Shown here one piece after another: positions 51,496 through 60,351 of a stretch of DNA of 64,000 nucleotides (its first letter is position 1; each line of letters opens with the position of its first letter). Under the pieces are notes generated by a model. It searched no databases. It was not told where the DNA came from and saw only the letters and a program-made list of their open reading frames with translations. The stretch is from Alcanivoracaceae bacterium (GTDB lineage Bacteria; Pseudomonadota; Gammaproteobacteria; Pseudomonadales; Alcanivoracaceae), in contig JAGLCJ010000005.1 of NCBI GenBank assembly GCA_023146255.1, positions 248,001 through 312,000 of the forward strand, read 5' to 3'. Made by a program: the position numbers and the translations under genes.

Positions 51496-51678
51496 ATGTC
51501 AGCCGTCAAAGTAATGTCCATCATTGGCATGATTTTCTTCCCAATCTGCCTCCTTCTCATCGCCGGCTTCGCAGAAAGTGACGTCGAGGCTGCCGCCGGA
51601 TGGGGTGTATTCGCCTCGATCTACGGCATCGGCTACGCCATTACAACCTTTGTAAAGGTCAAGAACGTATCCGCCTAA
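51496..51678 (+). CDS. Small membrane protein
   Basis: The 60-residue protein has two hydrophobic helices (VMSIIGMIFFPICLLLIAGF and AGWGVFASIYGIGYAITTF) separated by an acidic turn. A ribosome site (AAGGATATCG-like) precedes it. Unrecognised; it could act with the lipoprotein gene that follows. Confidence 0.55.
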   Translation: MSAVKVMSIIGMIFFPICLLLIAGFAESDVEAAAGWGVFASIYGIGYAITTFVKVKNVSA

Positions 51679-51762
51679 GGCGGGTACACCCCACTCATAA
51701 AACCCTGTGCATGCCGGCATCGGAAGACATCGGTATGCACCAATTGGAATAAGGAGAAGCAT

Positions 51763-52554
51763 GTGAAATATGCAGCCTTGATACTGTCCGCACTGCTACT
51801 TGCAGGATGCGGAAGCTCAGACATTGATATCGTTAAAGAAGGCCGCCTTGAATACTTTAAGGAATTCACCGTTGGGCAGGCATTCGATAATCGTAAAGTG
51901 TGTAGCAGCACAAAATGGGAAGCGATTGAGGATGACCGAGGAAGAACTATCGTTGAGTACACATGCCAACTGAAAAATGTCCCTGAGTATTTCCATGAAA
52001 CAGGGACCAGATTAGCCAAAAAACTGCTCAACGAGAAGAATATAGAAGTATCATATCATACAGATCAAATCGTTTACTCAGAAGAGAGAATCGCAAGCGC
52101 CATTCGCTCGATCTCCGAGTACGAGAAGAAGCTGGAATCTAGCAGATCAAGACAGGACGACGAGGAGAGCGACCCGCCCCGTTACTGGGAGCTGAAAGTT
52201 CAGCAGGCACGTACTGACCTCGAAAAAATCAAGCAACAAAAGCCCGCCGCCGAAGCAAGGGTCCAGGCTATAGAGGCCGAATATCAAGCGAAAGCAGAGA
52301 ACGCTGAGCGGCTGATAACGGCCAGTCCGGATACAGATGCCTACGAATACTATCAGTGGACCGTACTGGAAGATGGCACATTCTATATTCTCTCAGGAGG
52401 GATATCCGTCAAGAAACCAGGACAGCAGGAGTATACCGACATCGAATACAGGGATATAAGCGAACCGCTAACGGCGGTGTATGCGGACAAGGCAGAGGAC
52501 TTTACGTCGTTCCTGCGGCAGCCTGCATTGTATCTGGTAAGCATAAACTTTTAG
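51763..52554 (+). CDS. Lipoprotein with coiled coil
   Basis: The start is GTG at 51763 after AAGGAGAAGCAT, because the ATG two bases before runs into an immediate stop. The 263-residue product has a signal peptide with lipobox LLLAGC, and a Glu/Lys-rich coiled coil at about residues 105-190 (KVQQARTDLEKIKQQKPAAEARVQAIEAEYQAK). Unrecognised. It is in an AT-richer stretch than the preceding genes and may be cargo. Confidence 0.7.
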   Translation: MKYAALILSALLLAGCGSSDIDIVKEGRLEYFKEFTVGQAFDNRKVCSSTKWEAIEDDRGRTIVEYTCQLKNVPEYFHETGTRLAKKLLNEKNIEVSYHTDQIVYSEERIASAIRSISEYEKKLESSRSRQDDEESDPPRYWELKVQQARTDLEKIKQQKPAAEARVQAIEAEYQAKAENAERLITASPDTDAYEYYQWTVLEDGTFYILSGGISVKKPGQQEYTDIEYRDISEPLTAVYADKAEDFTSFLRQPALYLVSINF

Positions 52555-52580
52555 ACCTTTCTGCACTTCAAATAGACACT

Positions 52581-52600
52581 GAGGCTGGCTTACCAGCCTC
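52581..52600 (+). terminator. Hairpin after the lipoprotein gene
   Basis: GAGGCTGG-CTTA-CCAGCCTC is a perfect 8-bp stem with a 4-nt loop. There is no T run. It stands between the lipoprotein gene and the convergent defence operon. Confidence 0.5.
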
Positions 52601-52740
52601 ATGTACTTGGCAAAGACAAAGCAACTCGTAACTATACGAAATACTAGGGAGCTGACTCCCAGTAGCACCGCAACTTCGGTAACGAGCCTACCATCTAGAG
52701 AGCCAAGACATCATTATGACAAAATTGCAAAAAGATACAT

Positions 52741-53709
52741 TCAGGAGGGCTTAACCATACTTCGAAAAGCAGACTGATCAAGATCGGATGGAATTTCCAC
52801 TTCATGTGGCACAAAAATACCACCACCTTTCTGCACTTTGGCAAGAGCTTGGGCCATTCTGTCTTTTTCAAAAAAGAAAAGATACTGGACAAAAGCACCG
52901 AAAGGCGAAAGATTGTCTGGGTGCCCACCGTACCTTTCCCGACCTAGACGGGCCACCTCACTAATCCTTGCGAGGTCTATATCAATACCGCGCATCAACT
53001 CGTACACATTCCTCGCAAGTCTCAGCATGTCTGACGGCAACTGATCTGAATCCCACTCATTCTTTAGTAAATCCACAACTCCTCTGATCTTCTGCGAGTT
53101 ATAATCTTGTAGATTCAAAACTGATGAGCGCGACAAACTGCTGGCTTCATAAATTGATAATTCAGCGTGCTCAAGCATGGCCCTTACCTGATATGCAATC
53201 CTCTCCTTGCTCCAGTTTATATCGTCCGTTTTATATACTAAATCATGCGTCGCAATAGACCATGCATGTTGCAAAAATGTCTTTACCTGAAACTCAAAGA
53301 TCACTCCTTCAAGTCCAGTCTCAGGCAGAGCTGGGTCTTCTTTAAGAGTGACATACAGCCTTAGATCATCAAAAGGAAATGAATCTGGACGCTTATGGGT
53401 AATCCCATCGTCCTTTGGACGCCTATATTTCAGGTCGAACTTCTCAAATATCTTTCCTTTTGCTCTATCAACATCCGAGTAGTTTGCCACAACAATTGTA
53501 CAAGCAAAAAAATCTTCTAAAGCAGCAGGATTGGAAAATCGGCCAGACTCAACCTTTAGAGTGAAGCTATTTAGCTCTTTAAGCCTACTTTCATAATGCC
53601 ATCGACCTTCCTTGAAACCATGTACAATTTGGTCCACTTTCTCTTTGAGACGAAGACAGACTTCGCGTTGATCTTCAAAGGCCTTTCTCAGGGAAGCAGA
53701 AACTTTCAT
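52741..53709 (-). CDS. RelA/SpoT-domain nucleotidyltransferase-like protein
   Basis: The 322-residue protein aligns by motif with the RelA/SpoT synthetase domain: ALEDFFACTIVVANYSDV (metal-site Asp region), FDDLRLYVTLK (substrate loop), and FEFQVKTFLQHAWSIATHDLVYK, the equivalent of E-x-Q-x-R-T followed by AW and H-D-x-x-Y-K. The usual Arg of EIQIRT is Lys here. The C-terminal half is helical and unrecognised. Alarmone or toxic nucleotide synthetases of this kind (toxSAS, CapRel) act as effectors in abortive-infection systems. Its start is one base after the stop of the DUF262 gene, in one operon with a restriction-modification system. Confidence 0.78.
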   Translation of the reverse strand: MKVSASLRKAFEDQREVCLRLKEKVDQIVHGFKEGRWHYESRLKELNSFTLKVESGRFSNPAALEDFFACTIVVANYSDVDRAKGKIFEKFDLKYRRPKDDGITHKRPDSFPFDDLRLYVTLKEDPALPETGLEGVIFEFQVKTFLQHAWSIATHDLVYKTDDINWSKERIAYQVRAMLEHAELSIYEASSLSRSSVLNLQDYNSQKIRGVVDLLKNEWDSDQLPSDMLRLARNVYELMRGIDIDLARISEVARLGRERYGGHPDNLSPFGAFVQYLFFFEKDRMAQALAKVQKGGGIFVPHEVEIPSDLDQSAFRSMVKPS

Positions 53710-53710
53710 G

Positions 53711-54781
53711 CTAACGTATTACCCCAAACCTCAAAGCATCAAGACGACTAGCTCTTTGGTTCAGATCGGTGCTTGCACCGCGAGAATTATCAAAATACTT
53801 GTGCGCGTGAGCGTAGTCCTCATCTGAATGATCCTGCAAAAACTTCCCCACGTCGTCCTGAACAGCCACCTCAGACACCTTTGCCATAAAGGCTGCATAT
53901 CTTTCGCAAAAGACCTCGACACTCCCTACTTTGTCAACCCCTTCGATGGCAATCAGCGACCAAAGCGGGTAGAAATTACCGAAACTCCTAGCATAGCTAG
54001 TTATACAACCATTCATTTCTTCCATTTGTAAAAGAAACCTTTTAATGGCTTCGATCTCCCCAAGCACCCTATCTTCATCCATCTCGGGAGCCGAATCCAT
54101 TGGGTTCTCATACTTGGCGTAGAGGTCATCTAAGTATCTCTGATCGAAACCACTAATACTCCGTTCCAAAACAACGAAGAAGAGCTCCGATATGAACTGA
54201 ACATCCAGCATTCGCCGAGCACGCGCCTTAGTAGCAATTCCCAACCTCTGCCATTCCTCTTTTTCTGCCTCAGCCTCAACCTTGCCGATTAGCCAACCTT
54301 CAAACTTGGCATGGCGTAGCTCTTGATCTGTCAGCCTTCTGGAGTTTCGATTCAGCCTATCAAAAACCTCATTAACAACCGCCCCTTCCACGAAGTCGAT
54401 CTGCTCAACTGTAATCTGGTAGTTCCAGAACGCTTGTTTCAAGTCCGTCTCGCCTACGAGATCGCTCCACTTCTTGCCATCTAGCCTAGCATCCCCGTAA
54501 CTAGGAGAAATTCTGATATCTCCACGGACAAATGAGAGAATGGTCTGTATTCTTTGCTTGCCATCGACTACGTGGTATGTCGACCGCCCATTTTCATCAA
54601 TTGTCTTGTGCAAGAAAATCGCGGGACTAGGATAGTTTCGAAAAATGGAATCCAAGAAATACTGTTTATCTTTAAGAGTCCACACACTTTTTCGCTGATA
54701 TGGAGGGTCTAGATTCAGCTGATTGCTCTTATCCAGATCCAGAAGCCAGGTTAGGTCTTGTGTTGAAGGGCGTCTATTCAT
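53711..54781 (-). CDS. DUF262 domain protein (GmrSD N-terminal/ParB-like)
   Basis: Two starts are possible, 54802 and 54781; I use 54781 (MNRRPSTQDL), 356 residues. The N-terminal 200 residues match DUF262: LDPPYQRKSVWTLKDKQYFLDSIFRNYPSPAIFLH and HVVDGKQRIQTILSFVRG, the D-G-x-Q-R loop shared with ParB-type CTPase/NTPases. No DUF1524 (HNH) nuclease domain is attached, unlike full GmrSD. The C-terminus is helical. It directly precedes the RelA/SpoT-like gene, which suggests a sensor or regulator for that effector. The inference is positional only. Confidence 0.83.
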   Translation of the reverse strand: MNRRPSTQDLTWLLDLDKSNQLNLDPPYQRKSVWTLKDKQYFLDSIFRNYPSPAIFLHKTIDENGRSTYHVVDGKQRIQTILSFVRGDIRISPSYGDARLDGKKWSDLVGETDLKQAFWNYQITVEQIDFVEGAVVNEVFDRLNRNSRRLTDQELRHAKFEGWLIGKVEAEAEKEEWQRLGIATKARARRMLDVQFISELFFVVLERSISGFDQRYLDDLYAKYENPMDSAPEMDEDRVLGEIEAIKRFLLQMEEMNGCITSYARSFGNFYPLWSLIAIEGVDKVGSVEVFCERYAAFMAKVSEVAVQDDVGKFLQDHSDEDYAHAHKYFDNSRGASTDLNQRASRLDALRFGVIR

Positions 54782-54825
54782 AATTAAGCCATCATCCAGC
54801 AATAAACTTGATAATTTTACCCAAT

Positions 54826-55917
54826 CTAGTTCACAACCAGACCAGAAAGGAAGGACTTCGAAAAATCTCTCATGTGCACTATTTTATCCGGCTCTGCAAG
54901 AAGCCACGCAAAAGAGCCCCAAGCTAGCGTTAAAGAAGCCTTACGAAATGCTTGAGAGGACCGATCCATGAATGCAGTAAGAAATGCCAAGTGCGCCTGA
55001 TCAAACCCGGCATCTCTGGCGACAGCTGATAACGCCTCCTTTCTGTTTCTATCAATTGGGCCGTCCGTAGCAACAACCTCGCAGAAAATAACGAGGAAGT
55101 CCGAGCCTGCTGGGTCGACACCAAGATCCACCAAGATTATGTCTGGCAACGCCTTTGAGGGATCAATCTTAAGGCCCAATCGGGCGGCAAGCCCCTCATC
55201 TCGCGCCACTACCTTATTACCTGATTCAGACAGCCAAAGCAGCGCTGGATTTTTTAGAAAAGAAGGCGCAAACACCTCAATCACGGCTTTGGATATAACA
55301 CTAGAAAGGCCAGGCGCTAGTCTGCGGCGCTCTCCATTAGGGAAGGTCACATCCACCCCGGACCCATAAGCCGCCACCCCCTCTTTTATCAAGCGCTGGC
55401 GGGAAAGCGCAGCCTTGCTGAGGTGGCGATTGCGCCAATCCTCGAAGGCGTTCAGGGCCGCCTCACCCTCAAGCAGCGGATCGAAGAGCTTCGAAAAATC
55501 CGCGTTTAGCGCATATCTCGGCTTCGAAGAAGTTGTCGGCAAATCAGATCGCTCTATCGCCGCTTGGCTAGGAATGAGCCCTGTTCGCAGAGTCTCATCT
55601 CTTATTGGCTCTCTACTATTCGCTGCATACCATGTATTTAATGGGCGATCTTTCTGACTCGACAAGGTACGTGCGACCCAAGACAGCCTATCTCCGTCGG
55701 AGAGCATAATTGCCTGTTCATCAGTCATATCCGTCACTTGGCTTGGTCGTATCCAGCGCCCCAACCCATGGATTGCTCCAGCATAGAACATCACATAGAT
55801 GGTCTTCACTGCCATATCACGGACTACATAGTTCCTGTTCTCCGTGCCATCCGGAAAAATTAGCGGAAGCCTTTCCTTGATCAGGTCTAGGGGCGGAACA
55901 GAAGGCAAACTCATCAC
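54826..55917 (-). CDS. BsuBI/PstI-like type II restriction endonuclease
   Basis: The 363-residue protein resembles BsuBI/PstI nucleases in the C-terminal half: FPNGERRRLAPGLSSVISKAVIEVFAPSFL, LLWLSESGNKVV, and the PD-(D/E)XK-type core LPDIILVDLG ... LVIFCEVVATDGPI with later RKEALSAVA. These enzymes cut within CTGCAG-type sites; the actual site is not predictable. The start overlaps the methyltransferase stop by 4 bp. Confidence 0.83.
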   Translation of the reverse strand: MMSLPSVPPLDLIKERLPLIFPDGTENRNYVVRDMAVKTIYVMFYAGAIHGLGRWIRPSQVTDMTDEQAIMLSDGDRLSWVARTLSSQKDRPLNTWYAANSREPIRDETLRTGLIPSQAAIERSDLPTTSSKPRYALNADFSKLFDPLLEGEAALNAFEDWRNRHLSKAALSRQRLIKEGVAAYGSGVDVTFPNGERRRLAPGLSSVISKAVIEVFAPSFLKNPALLWLSESGNKVVARDEGLAARLGLKIDPSKALPDIILVDLGVDPAGSDFLVIFCEVVATDGPIDRNRKEALSAVARDAGFDQAHLAFLTAFMDRSSQAFRKASLTLAWGSFAWLLAEPDKIVHMRDFSKSFLSGLVVN

Positions 55918-57710
55918 ACACCCCCATAATACTTTGTGATCAGCGCTTCAATACTATCTTTCGAAAAGCCCTTTTTGATGGCCTGCTGAAGCTCGATAAG
56001 CTGATTAACAGAGGGGAGCGGCAAATTCCCAAGTTCGTAAGCAGACACTGCCACGCTGCCGCTAATGCAGCGAAAAATCTCATCCACAACACGAGAGTTA
56101 AGTAAGGCACAAATCGTTTTTGCCCCAACCTTTACTTCGCTATGAGCTTCAGGAATTACCATATTAAGGTGATTTTCAACCACAACCCCACAAGCCTTAT
56201 TGATAAATCTCTGGGGGAGAACGGCGCACTGGAGACGCTTATCCTGTTCTTTCGAAGTCGTCCTCTGAACAAGCACACACTCCTTGTCCACTATCAGAAA
56301 CTCCTGACCTGATTCAACCTTGATATATGACTGATGGCTACGCCTTTGATATGAAAAACGAAATTCCCCATCGAACACCGATTCCGCCCATATTAGCGGC
56401 TTCACTCCATCTCCCGGAGCACTCCTCAACTGACTCTTATGCCGATTCCATACCAACTGGCCAGTGGAAACCCTGAAACCCACATCCGACAATCGTGTGC
56501 CCATCATGCCCAGATTGCCAAGCAGCGCAGCCCCGTACTTCGAGCGAGGAATGATCCAGGGCGCCGAATCAAAAACTGGACTGATCACTGAAAGATGCTG
56601 CACCGAGGCAGAGTGTAACCCGTTAGGAACCAACAGGCTTACTTCTGCACTTCGCGTCTCTACCTCTTTCCGAAAGCAGGCAAGAAGAGTTTCCTGAAGA
56701 ACATCATCAAAGACACCCTCCCTATCTGAAATGAAATCAAATGATGCAGGGCGCGCCACATTCGAGAGAAGCTCTCGTAGCGCCATAAAGTACTGCCCCC
56801 CCAGAAAAGAGGTTGGAGTCACAAAGGCAATAACGCCGCCCTGCCGACACAACCGGACAGCAAGGTCTGTAAATAGCCCGTAAAGATTAGCGTGACCGAA
56901 AAGCGATCTCTTAAACTTATTACGCATGGCGAGAGACAGCTTCACTCTTCCGTACGGAGGATTTCCTATTACGAGTCCAAACGTTTCGTGAGTTTTCTGC
57001 TCAAGCGCATCGCCGATCACTATGAGCTTCTGTGGAAGCCGCTTGCCAACAGACTTACACAAAGGTAGCAACGAAAGCTCCAGCAGTGTGTGTGACATCC
57101 AAGCCGCAAACGGATCAATTTCTATCCCCCGAAGACGCTGACTAATAGCAGCGAAAATCCACTCATCAGACCCACCTTTCTGCCTCATTGAATCGGCCAT
57201 CCTCATGGCAGTGGGAGCGAGAAAGGCCCCTCCACCACATGCGGGATCAATTACATTGCCGGTAGAAAAATCGAACCCGGCAGACTCAGCCTGCTCAAGG
57301 AGGCGACTGACCAAGGGCGGCGGCGTGTAGTAAGCTCCTACTTGAGATCGGTAGCTAGGTGGAAGCATGACCGTGTAGATGGATCCGACCAAGTATCCAG
57401 CATCTGCTACAGGAAACTGAGCAATTATCTCACCGGCACTAGCCGCAAGCTCCTTGGCTTCCTTTGTGATGCGATGCGCGCCATGGCTAACAGGGGACCG
57501 TGGTGGCCCCATACGAGACTTCAGCAATCCTGCATGCACCTGCCACAGGGAGTGTAAAACCAGGCAACAGAAAGCCCTGGCGCGAGCCAAGCGGACAGAA
57601 TCGGTCCGAGCCTCAGCGGCGTACCCACGAGCCATGAATTTGCAGGCTTCATAGCGCTCCAAAGGGCCGCAAGCGCTAGCTTCTAGGTGGTAACGTTGCG
57701 AAACTCCCAT
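55914..57710 (-). CDS. Adenine-N6 DNA methyltransferase of the BsuBI/PstI-like system
   Basis: The ATG at 57710 follows GGAGAACGGGGAGC and gives 598 residues; an ATG at 57734 is the alternative. SAM-binding motif I is NVIDPACGGGAFLAPTA and the catalytic motif IV is VIGNPPYGRVKLSLA, as in N6-adenine methyltransferases of the Eco57I/PstI group. A C-terminal target recognition part follows. Being first in the operon, it protects the host before the nuclease is made. No controller gene is seen. Confidence 0.9.
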   Translation of the reverse strand: MGVSQRYHLEASACGPLERYEACKFMARGYAAEARTDSVRLARARAFCCLVLHSLWQVHAGLLKSRMGPPRSPVSHGAHRITKEAKELAASAGEIIAQFPVADAGYLVGSIYTVMLPPSYRSQVGAYYTPPPLVSRLLEQAESAGFDFSTGNVIDPACGGGAFLAPTAMRMADSMRQKGGSDEWIFAAISQRLRGIEIDPFAAWMSHTLLELSLLPLCKSVGKRLPQKLIVIGDALEQKTHETFGLVIGNPPYGRVKLSLAMRNKFKRSLFGHANLYGLFTDLAVRLCRQGGVIAFVTPTSFLGGQYFMALRELLSNVARPASFDFISDREGVFDDVLQETLLACFRKEVETRSAEVSLLVPNGLHSASVQHLSVISPVFDSAPWIIPRSKYGAALLGNLGMMGTRLSDVGFRVSTGQLVWNRHKSQLRSAPGDGVKPLIWAESVFDGEFRFSYQRRSHQSYIKVESGQEFLIVDKECVLVQRTTSKEQDKRLQCAVLPQRFINKACGVVVENHLNMVIPEAHSEVKVGAKTICALLNSRVVDEIFRCISGSVAVSAYELGNLPLPSVNQLIELQQAIKKGFSKDSIEALITKYYGGV

Positions 57711-58036
57711 GCTCCCCGTTCTCCAGCACACCACCCCTCATGGGCCAACCCCAAAGCAACAACTTCGCTTCAGGAGCCGAAAGGCTACACAATTAAACCA
57801 GTTATTTAGGCTGGGAATTATGTCAGAGCACTGACCAGACGGCCAGCCCTCCACGAAATGCTTGCCTGAACATTCTGGCGAGCAGCACACCTTTACGTTG
57901 GCGGCGCAGATATCGCCGGCAGATTCTCTATCCGCCAATGCCTCCCCACCCAAAGCGCCCTGCAAAGTAGACGACAGATGAAACCGATGGAAAGTCGTGC
58001 CACCATTCCTGCATGACCTAATACACAAGGCAGTAA
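57711..58036. other. Divergent promoter region of the defence operon and SRAP gene
   Basis: About 325 bp with no supported gene. It must contain the leftward promoter of the restriction operon and the rightward promoter of the SRAP gene. I saw no clear palindrome of controller-protein type. Confidence 0.4.
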
Positions 58037-58675
58037 ATGTGCGGTCGCTATAACCTCATCCATGACCCCGCCGTCTGGCGCCTGACCCGCCCGATCAAGG
58101 TCGGCAAGACAGCTCCCTTCAAGCCCCGGTACAACATCGCACCGGGACAGCCGGTACCTGTGTACCGCGAATCCGGAGACGGACTGGAACTGCTGGACAT
58201 GACCTGGGGCTACGTCCCCCATTTCGTCACGGATGACCATCCCAAGGCCCACCCCATCAATGCCCGGGCGGAGAGCGCCTTCGAAAAACCCTTCTTCAGG
58301 GATTCCATGCACAAGCGTCGCTGCCTGATCCCAACGACCGGCTACTATGAGTGGCAGGCACAAGACGGGCACAAGCAACCCTTCCACATCCACCTGCCTC
58401 GACAGCATCCGTTCCTGATGGCTGGCATATGGGATTACCGAGGCGGTGATGAAAGCCAGCCTACCGTTGCGATCCTGACCACTCAGGCGCCAATGGACCT
58501 GGCTGCCATCCACGACCGCATGCCGGTCATCATCCCCAACGAGCTGATCTATAACTGGTTCGAGCACCCCGACAACCGGCTACTGATGCCGGTGAGCTCC
58601 GGGGTGTTTGAGGCGGACCCCATCAGCACTCGCATCAATAATGCTCGCAACGAAGGACCTGACGTTCTCAAGTAA
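58037..58675 (+). CDS. yedK: SRAP / YedK-type abasic-site DNA-protein crosslinking protein
   Basis: The 212-residue protein starts MCGRYNL, with the catalytic Cys at position 2, and contains ARAESAFEKPFF, RCLIPTTGYYEWQ and the conserved His in IHDRMPVI. This is the complete SRAP family signature (HMCES/YedK), which forms thiazolidine crosslinks with abasic sites in single-stranded DNA. On an island it may protect ssDNA intermediates during transfer or replication. Stand-alone copies are common beside mobile-element genes. Confidence 0.92.
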   Translation: MCGRYNLIHDPAVWRLTRPIKVGKTAPFKPRYNIAPGQPVPVYRESGDGLELLDMTWGYVPHFVTDDHPKAHPINARAESAFEKPFFRDSMHKRRCLIPTTGYYEWQAQDGHKQPFHIHLPRQHPFLMAGIWDYRGGDESQPTVAILTTQAPMDLAAIHDRMPVIIPNELIYNWFEHPDNRLLMPVSSGVFEADPISTRINNARNEGPDVLK

Positions 58676-58686
58676 TGCCTGCCCTG

Positions 58687-58729
58687 CCAAACCCGAGCAG
58701 CCTTGCCGAAGCAAAGCACTCGGGTTTGG
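58687..58729. terminator. Hairpin after the SRAP gene
   Basis: An 11-bp inverted repeat (CCAAACCCGAG and complement) with a 21-nt loop lies between the convergent SRAP and ATPase genes. It probably ends transcription in at least one direction. Confidence 0.55.
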
Positions 58730-58841
58730 CCGTTGTGCCACATAGGCAAACGCAGGGGCAGTTGACAGTCAATCACTTTGATAAATGGCGAGGCTAGCTT
58801 TTCGCGTTGTCTCTCGGATCAGGCGTTTTTAAATTACACAT

Positions 58842-60092
58842 TCAGTCTGCCAACTGTCGCAGGCGTAGGCGCACTGTACCCCCGGTAGATGCTCCGCAAA
58901 AGTAACCAAGTCCAGGCGGGCTTTCGCTTGAGATCAGGTCTCTTGGCACCAGCCCCATGTGCATGGCGACCTTTTTCGCCTCGTCGGGATCCATCCGCTT
59001 CATGGCAAGCCGCGTGTTTATGTTGGTGTGTACCTCTCGGCTAAAGTGCGAACACATCTGGGAGGCCAGAATCAGTCCGATGCCGAACTTGCGGCACTGG
59101 CTGGCCATGATGTTGAGGATATGCTCCGAAGCATCCGGGCTTCCCCGGCCCATGGTCAGCACCCGTGCCTCGTCAATCATGATAAAAGCGCGGTAGCGGT
59201 CTGCATCGGTTTCGGGTTTGACCGGGATCTCGCCTTCTCCTCTGCCCGCTTCGAACAGCATTTCCAGCACGGTTTCAGCCACCAACAGCTGTGATGGCAA
59301 ATCAAGGCGACTGCAATCCAGCCGGACGTTCCATGCCAGCAGGTCATGTATTCGTAACGGCTCACCACGGATGAATACCGGATTACTGCAGATACGCCGC
59401 AATTTGGACCAGCAACTGCTGATGGTGCGTTTGTCAAACGCTTCAATGCCGCTGCGGTAACCGTCACTGAGCCCCTGAACGATATCCGCCAATGTCGGCG
59501 GCTTCTGTCCCCATGTGCTGTCGTCCTCCTCTCGGATACCGAACTGACGATAGGTTTGCTCCATAACATGGTACAGGCACGATTGCTGTTGCTCGGACAT
59601 GCATCCAACCGCGCGGCTCATTCGGCTGACTTCACGCTGTATCTTGGCACCCAAACCCATCTGCCGGATGTAGGCAGGTTCAATCACCAGTGGATTGATG
59701 CCGAATTCAGATCCTCCAGAAACCGCTCTCAAGCGGACGGTGGTCTGGCCAGGAAAGGTTACGTCTCCATGAAAATCTATGGTGATGATCGGGATACCGT
59801 GCTCGGCAATACCAGCGCCAAACAGTTTCAGCGCCTCTGTTTTCCCTGAACCTGACCCTCCTGTCACCATCAGGAATCCATTGGCCTCCTGCCCCGGCTT
59901 CCATTTGTAGATGATTGGGCTTTCTTGTGCGTCGAAGCCCATGCCGAGCTCGATCTCTATCGGCATCAACTCACGCCGGAACTCCTGATATTCAGGCATG
60001 CCCGGGCGCAACTTACGCCGCTCGATCTCCAGCCAAGCGCGTTGCCGGCTGTTTAGCTCAGCGACCTTCTGGTGCTTACGCACGGGTTTCAA
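58842..60092 (-). CDS. HerA/VirD4-like ATPase (DUF87 type)
   Basis: The 416-residue protein has Walker A TGGSGSGKTEALK near residue 79 and Walker B RAFIMIDEARVL near residue 305, then a sensor-like LILASQMC, which places it in the FtsK-HerA superfamily. VirD4/TraD coupling proteins and morphogenesis ATPases (Zot) are relatives; there is no predicted N-terminal membrane helix, so it is not a classic coupling protein. It begins 17 bp inside the end of the upstream alpA gene. A role in DNA transfer or packaging is inference. Confidence 0.85.
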   Translation of the reverse strand: MKPVRKHQKVAELNSRQRAWLEIERRKLRPGMPEYQEFRRELMPIEIELGMGFDAQESPIIYKWKPGQEANGFLMVTGGSGSGKTEALKLFGAGIAEHGIPIITIDFHGDVTFPGQTTVRLRAVSGGSEFGINPLVIEPAYIRQMGLGAKIQREVSRMSRAVGCMSEQQQSCLYHVMEQTYRQFGIREEDDSTWGQKPPTLADIVQGLSDGYRSGIEAFDKRTISSCWSKLRRICSNPVFIRGEPLRIHDLLAWNVRLDCSRLDLPSQLLVAETVLEMLFEAGRGEGEIPVKPETDADRYRAFIMIDEARVLTMGRGSPDASEHILNIMASQCRKFGIGLILASQMCSHFSREVHTNINTRLAMKRMDPDEAKKVAMHMGLVPRDLISSESPPGLGYFCGASTGGTVRLRLRQLAD

Positions 60093-60333
60093 TCAATGGT
60101 CTCCAGGCTTCATTCAGTGGACGACCAGCCAGCGCTGACTGCTCCTTCAGACGCTCATCACGCTCATCGACTCGGGCCTGAACCCACATCTCAATCTCAT
60201 CCGATACCCACGCCACTGCGCGCTCGCCCAGTTGCACCGGCGTCGGAAACAGATCCAGCGCCATGCGCTTGTAGATGGTCGGGCGGCTCAGGCCGGTTGT
60301 ATCGATCACCGCTTGCAGTCTCATCAGCTTCAT
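60076..60333 (-). CDS. alpA: AlpA-family helix-turn-helix regulator / excisionase
   Basis: The 85-residue protein has the AlpA/MerR-like wing-HTH LMRLQAVIDTTGLSRPTIYKRMALDLFPTPVQLGERAVAWVSDEIEMW. AlpA proteins activate integrase or act as excisionase in islands. It lies between the Gp2-type gene and the ATPase gene, 18 bp downstream of the Gp2-type stop. Confidence 0.9.
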   Translation of the reverse strand: MKLMRLQAVIDTTGLSRPTIYKRMALDLFPTPVQLGERAVAWVSDEIEMWVQARVDERDERLKEQSALAGRPLNEAWRPLIETRA

Positions 60334-60351
60334 TGCGGGCTCCTCAGAAAG

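Noticed and set aside
58842..60092. Calling the ATPase a classic TraD/VirD4 coupling protein
   Set aside because: No N-terminal transmembrane helices are visible and no relaxase is adjacent, so only the superfamily call is kept.
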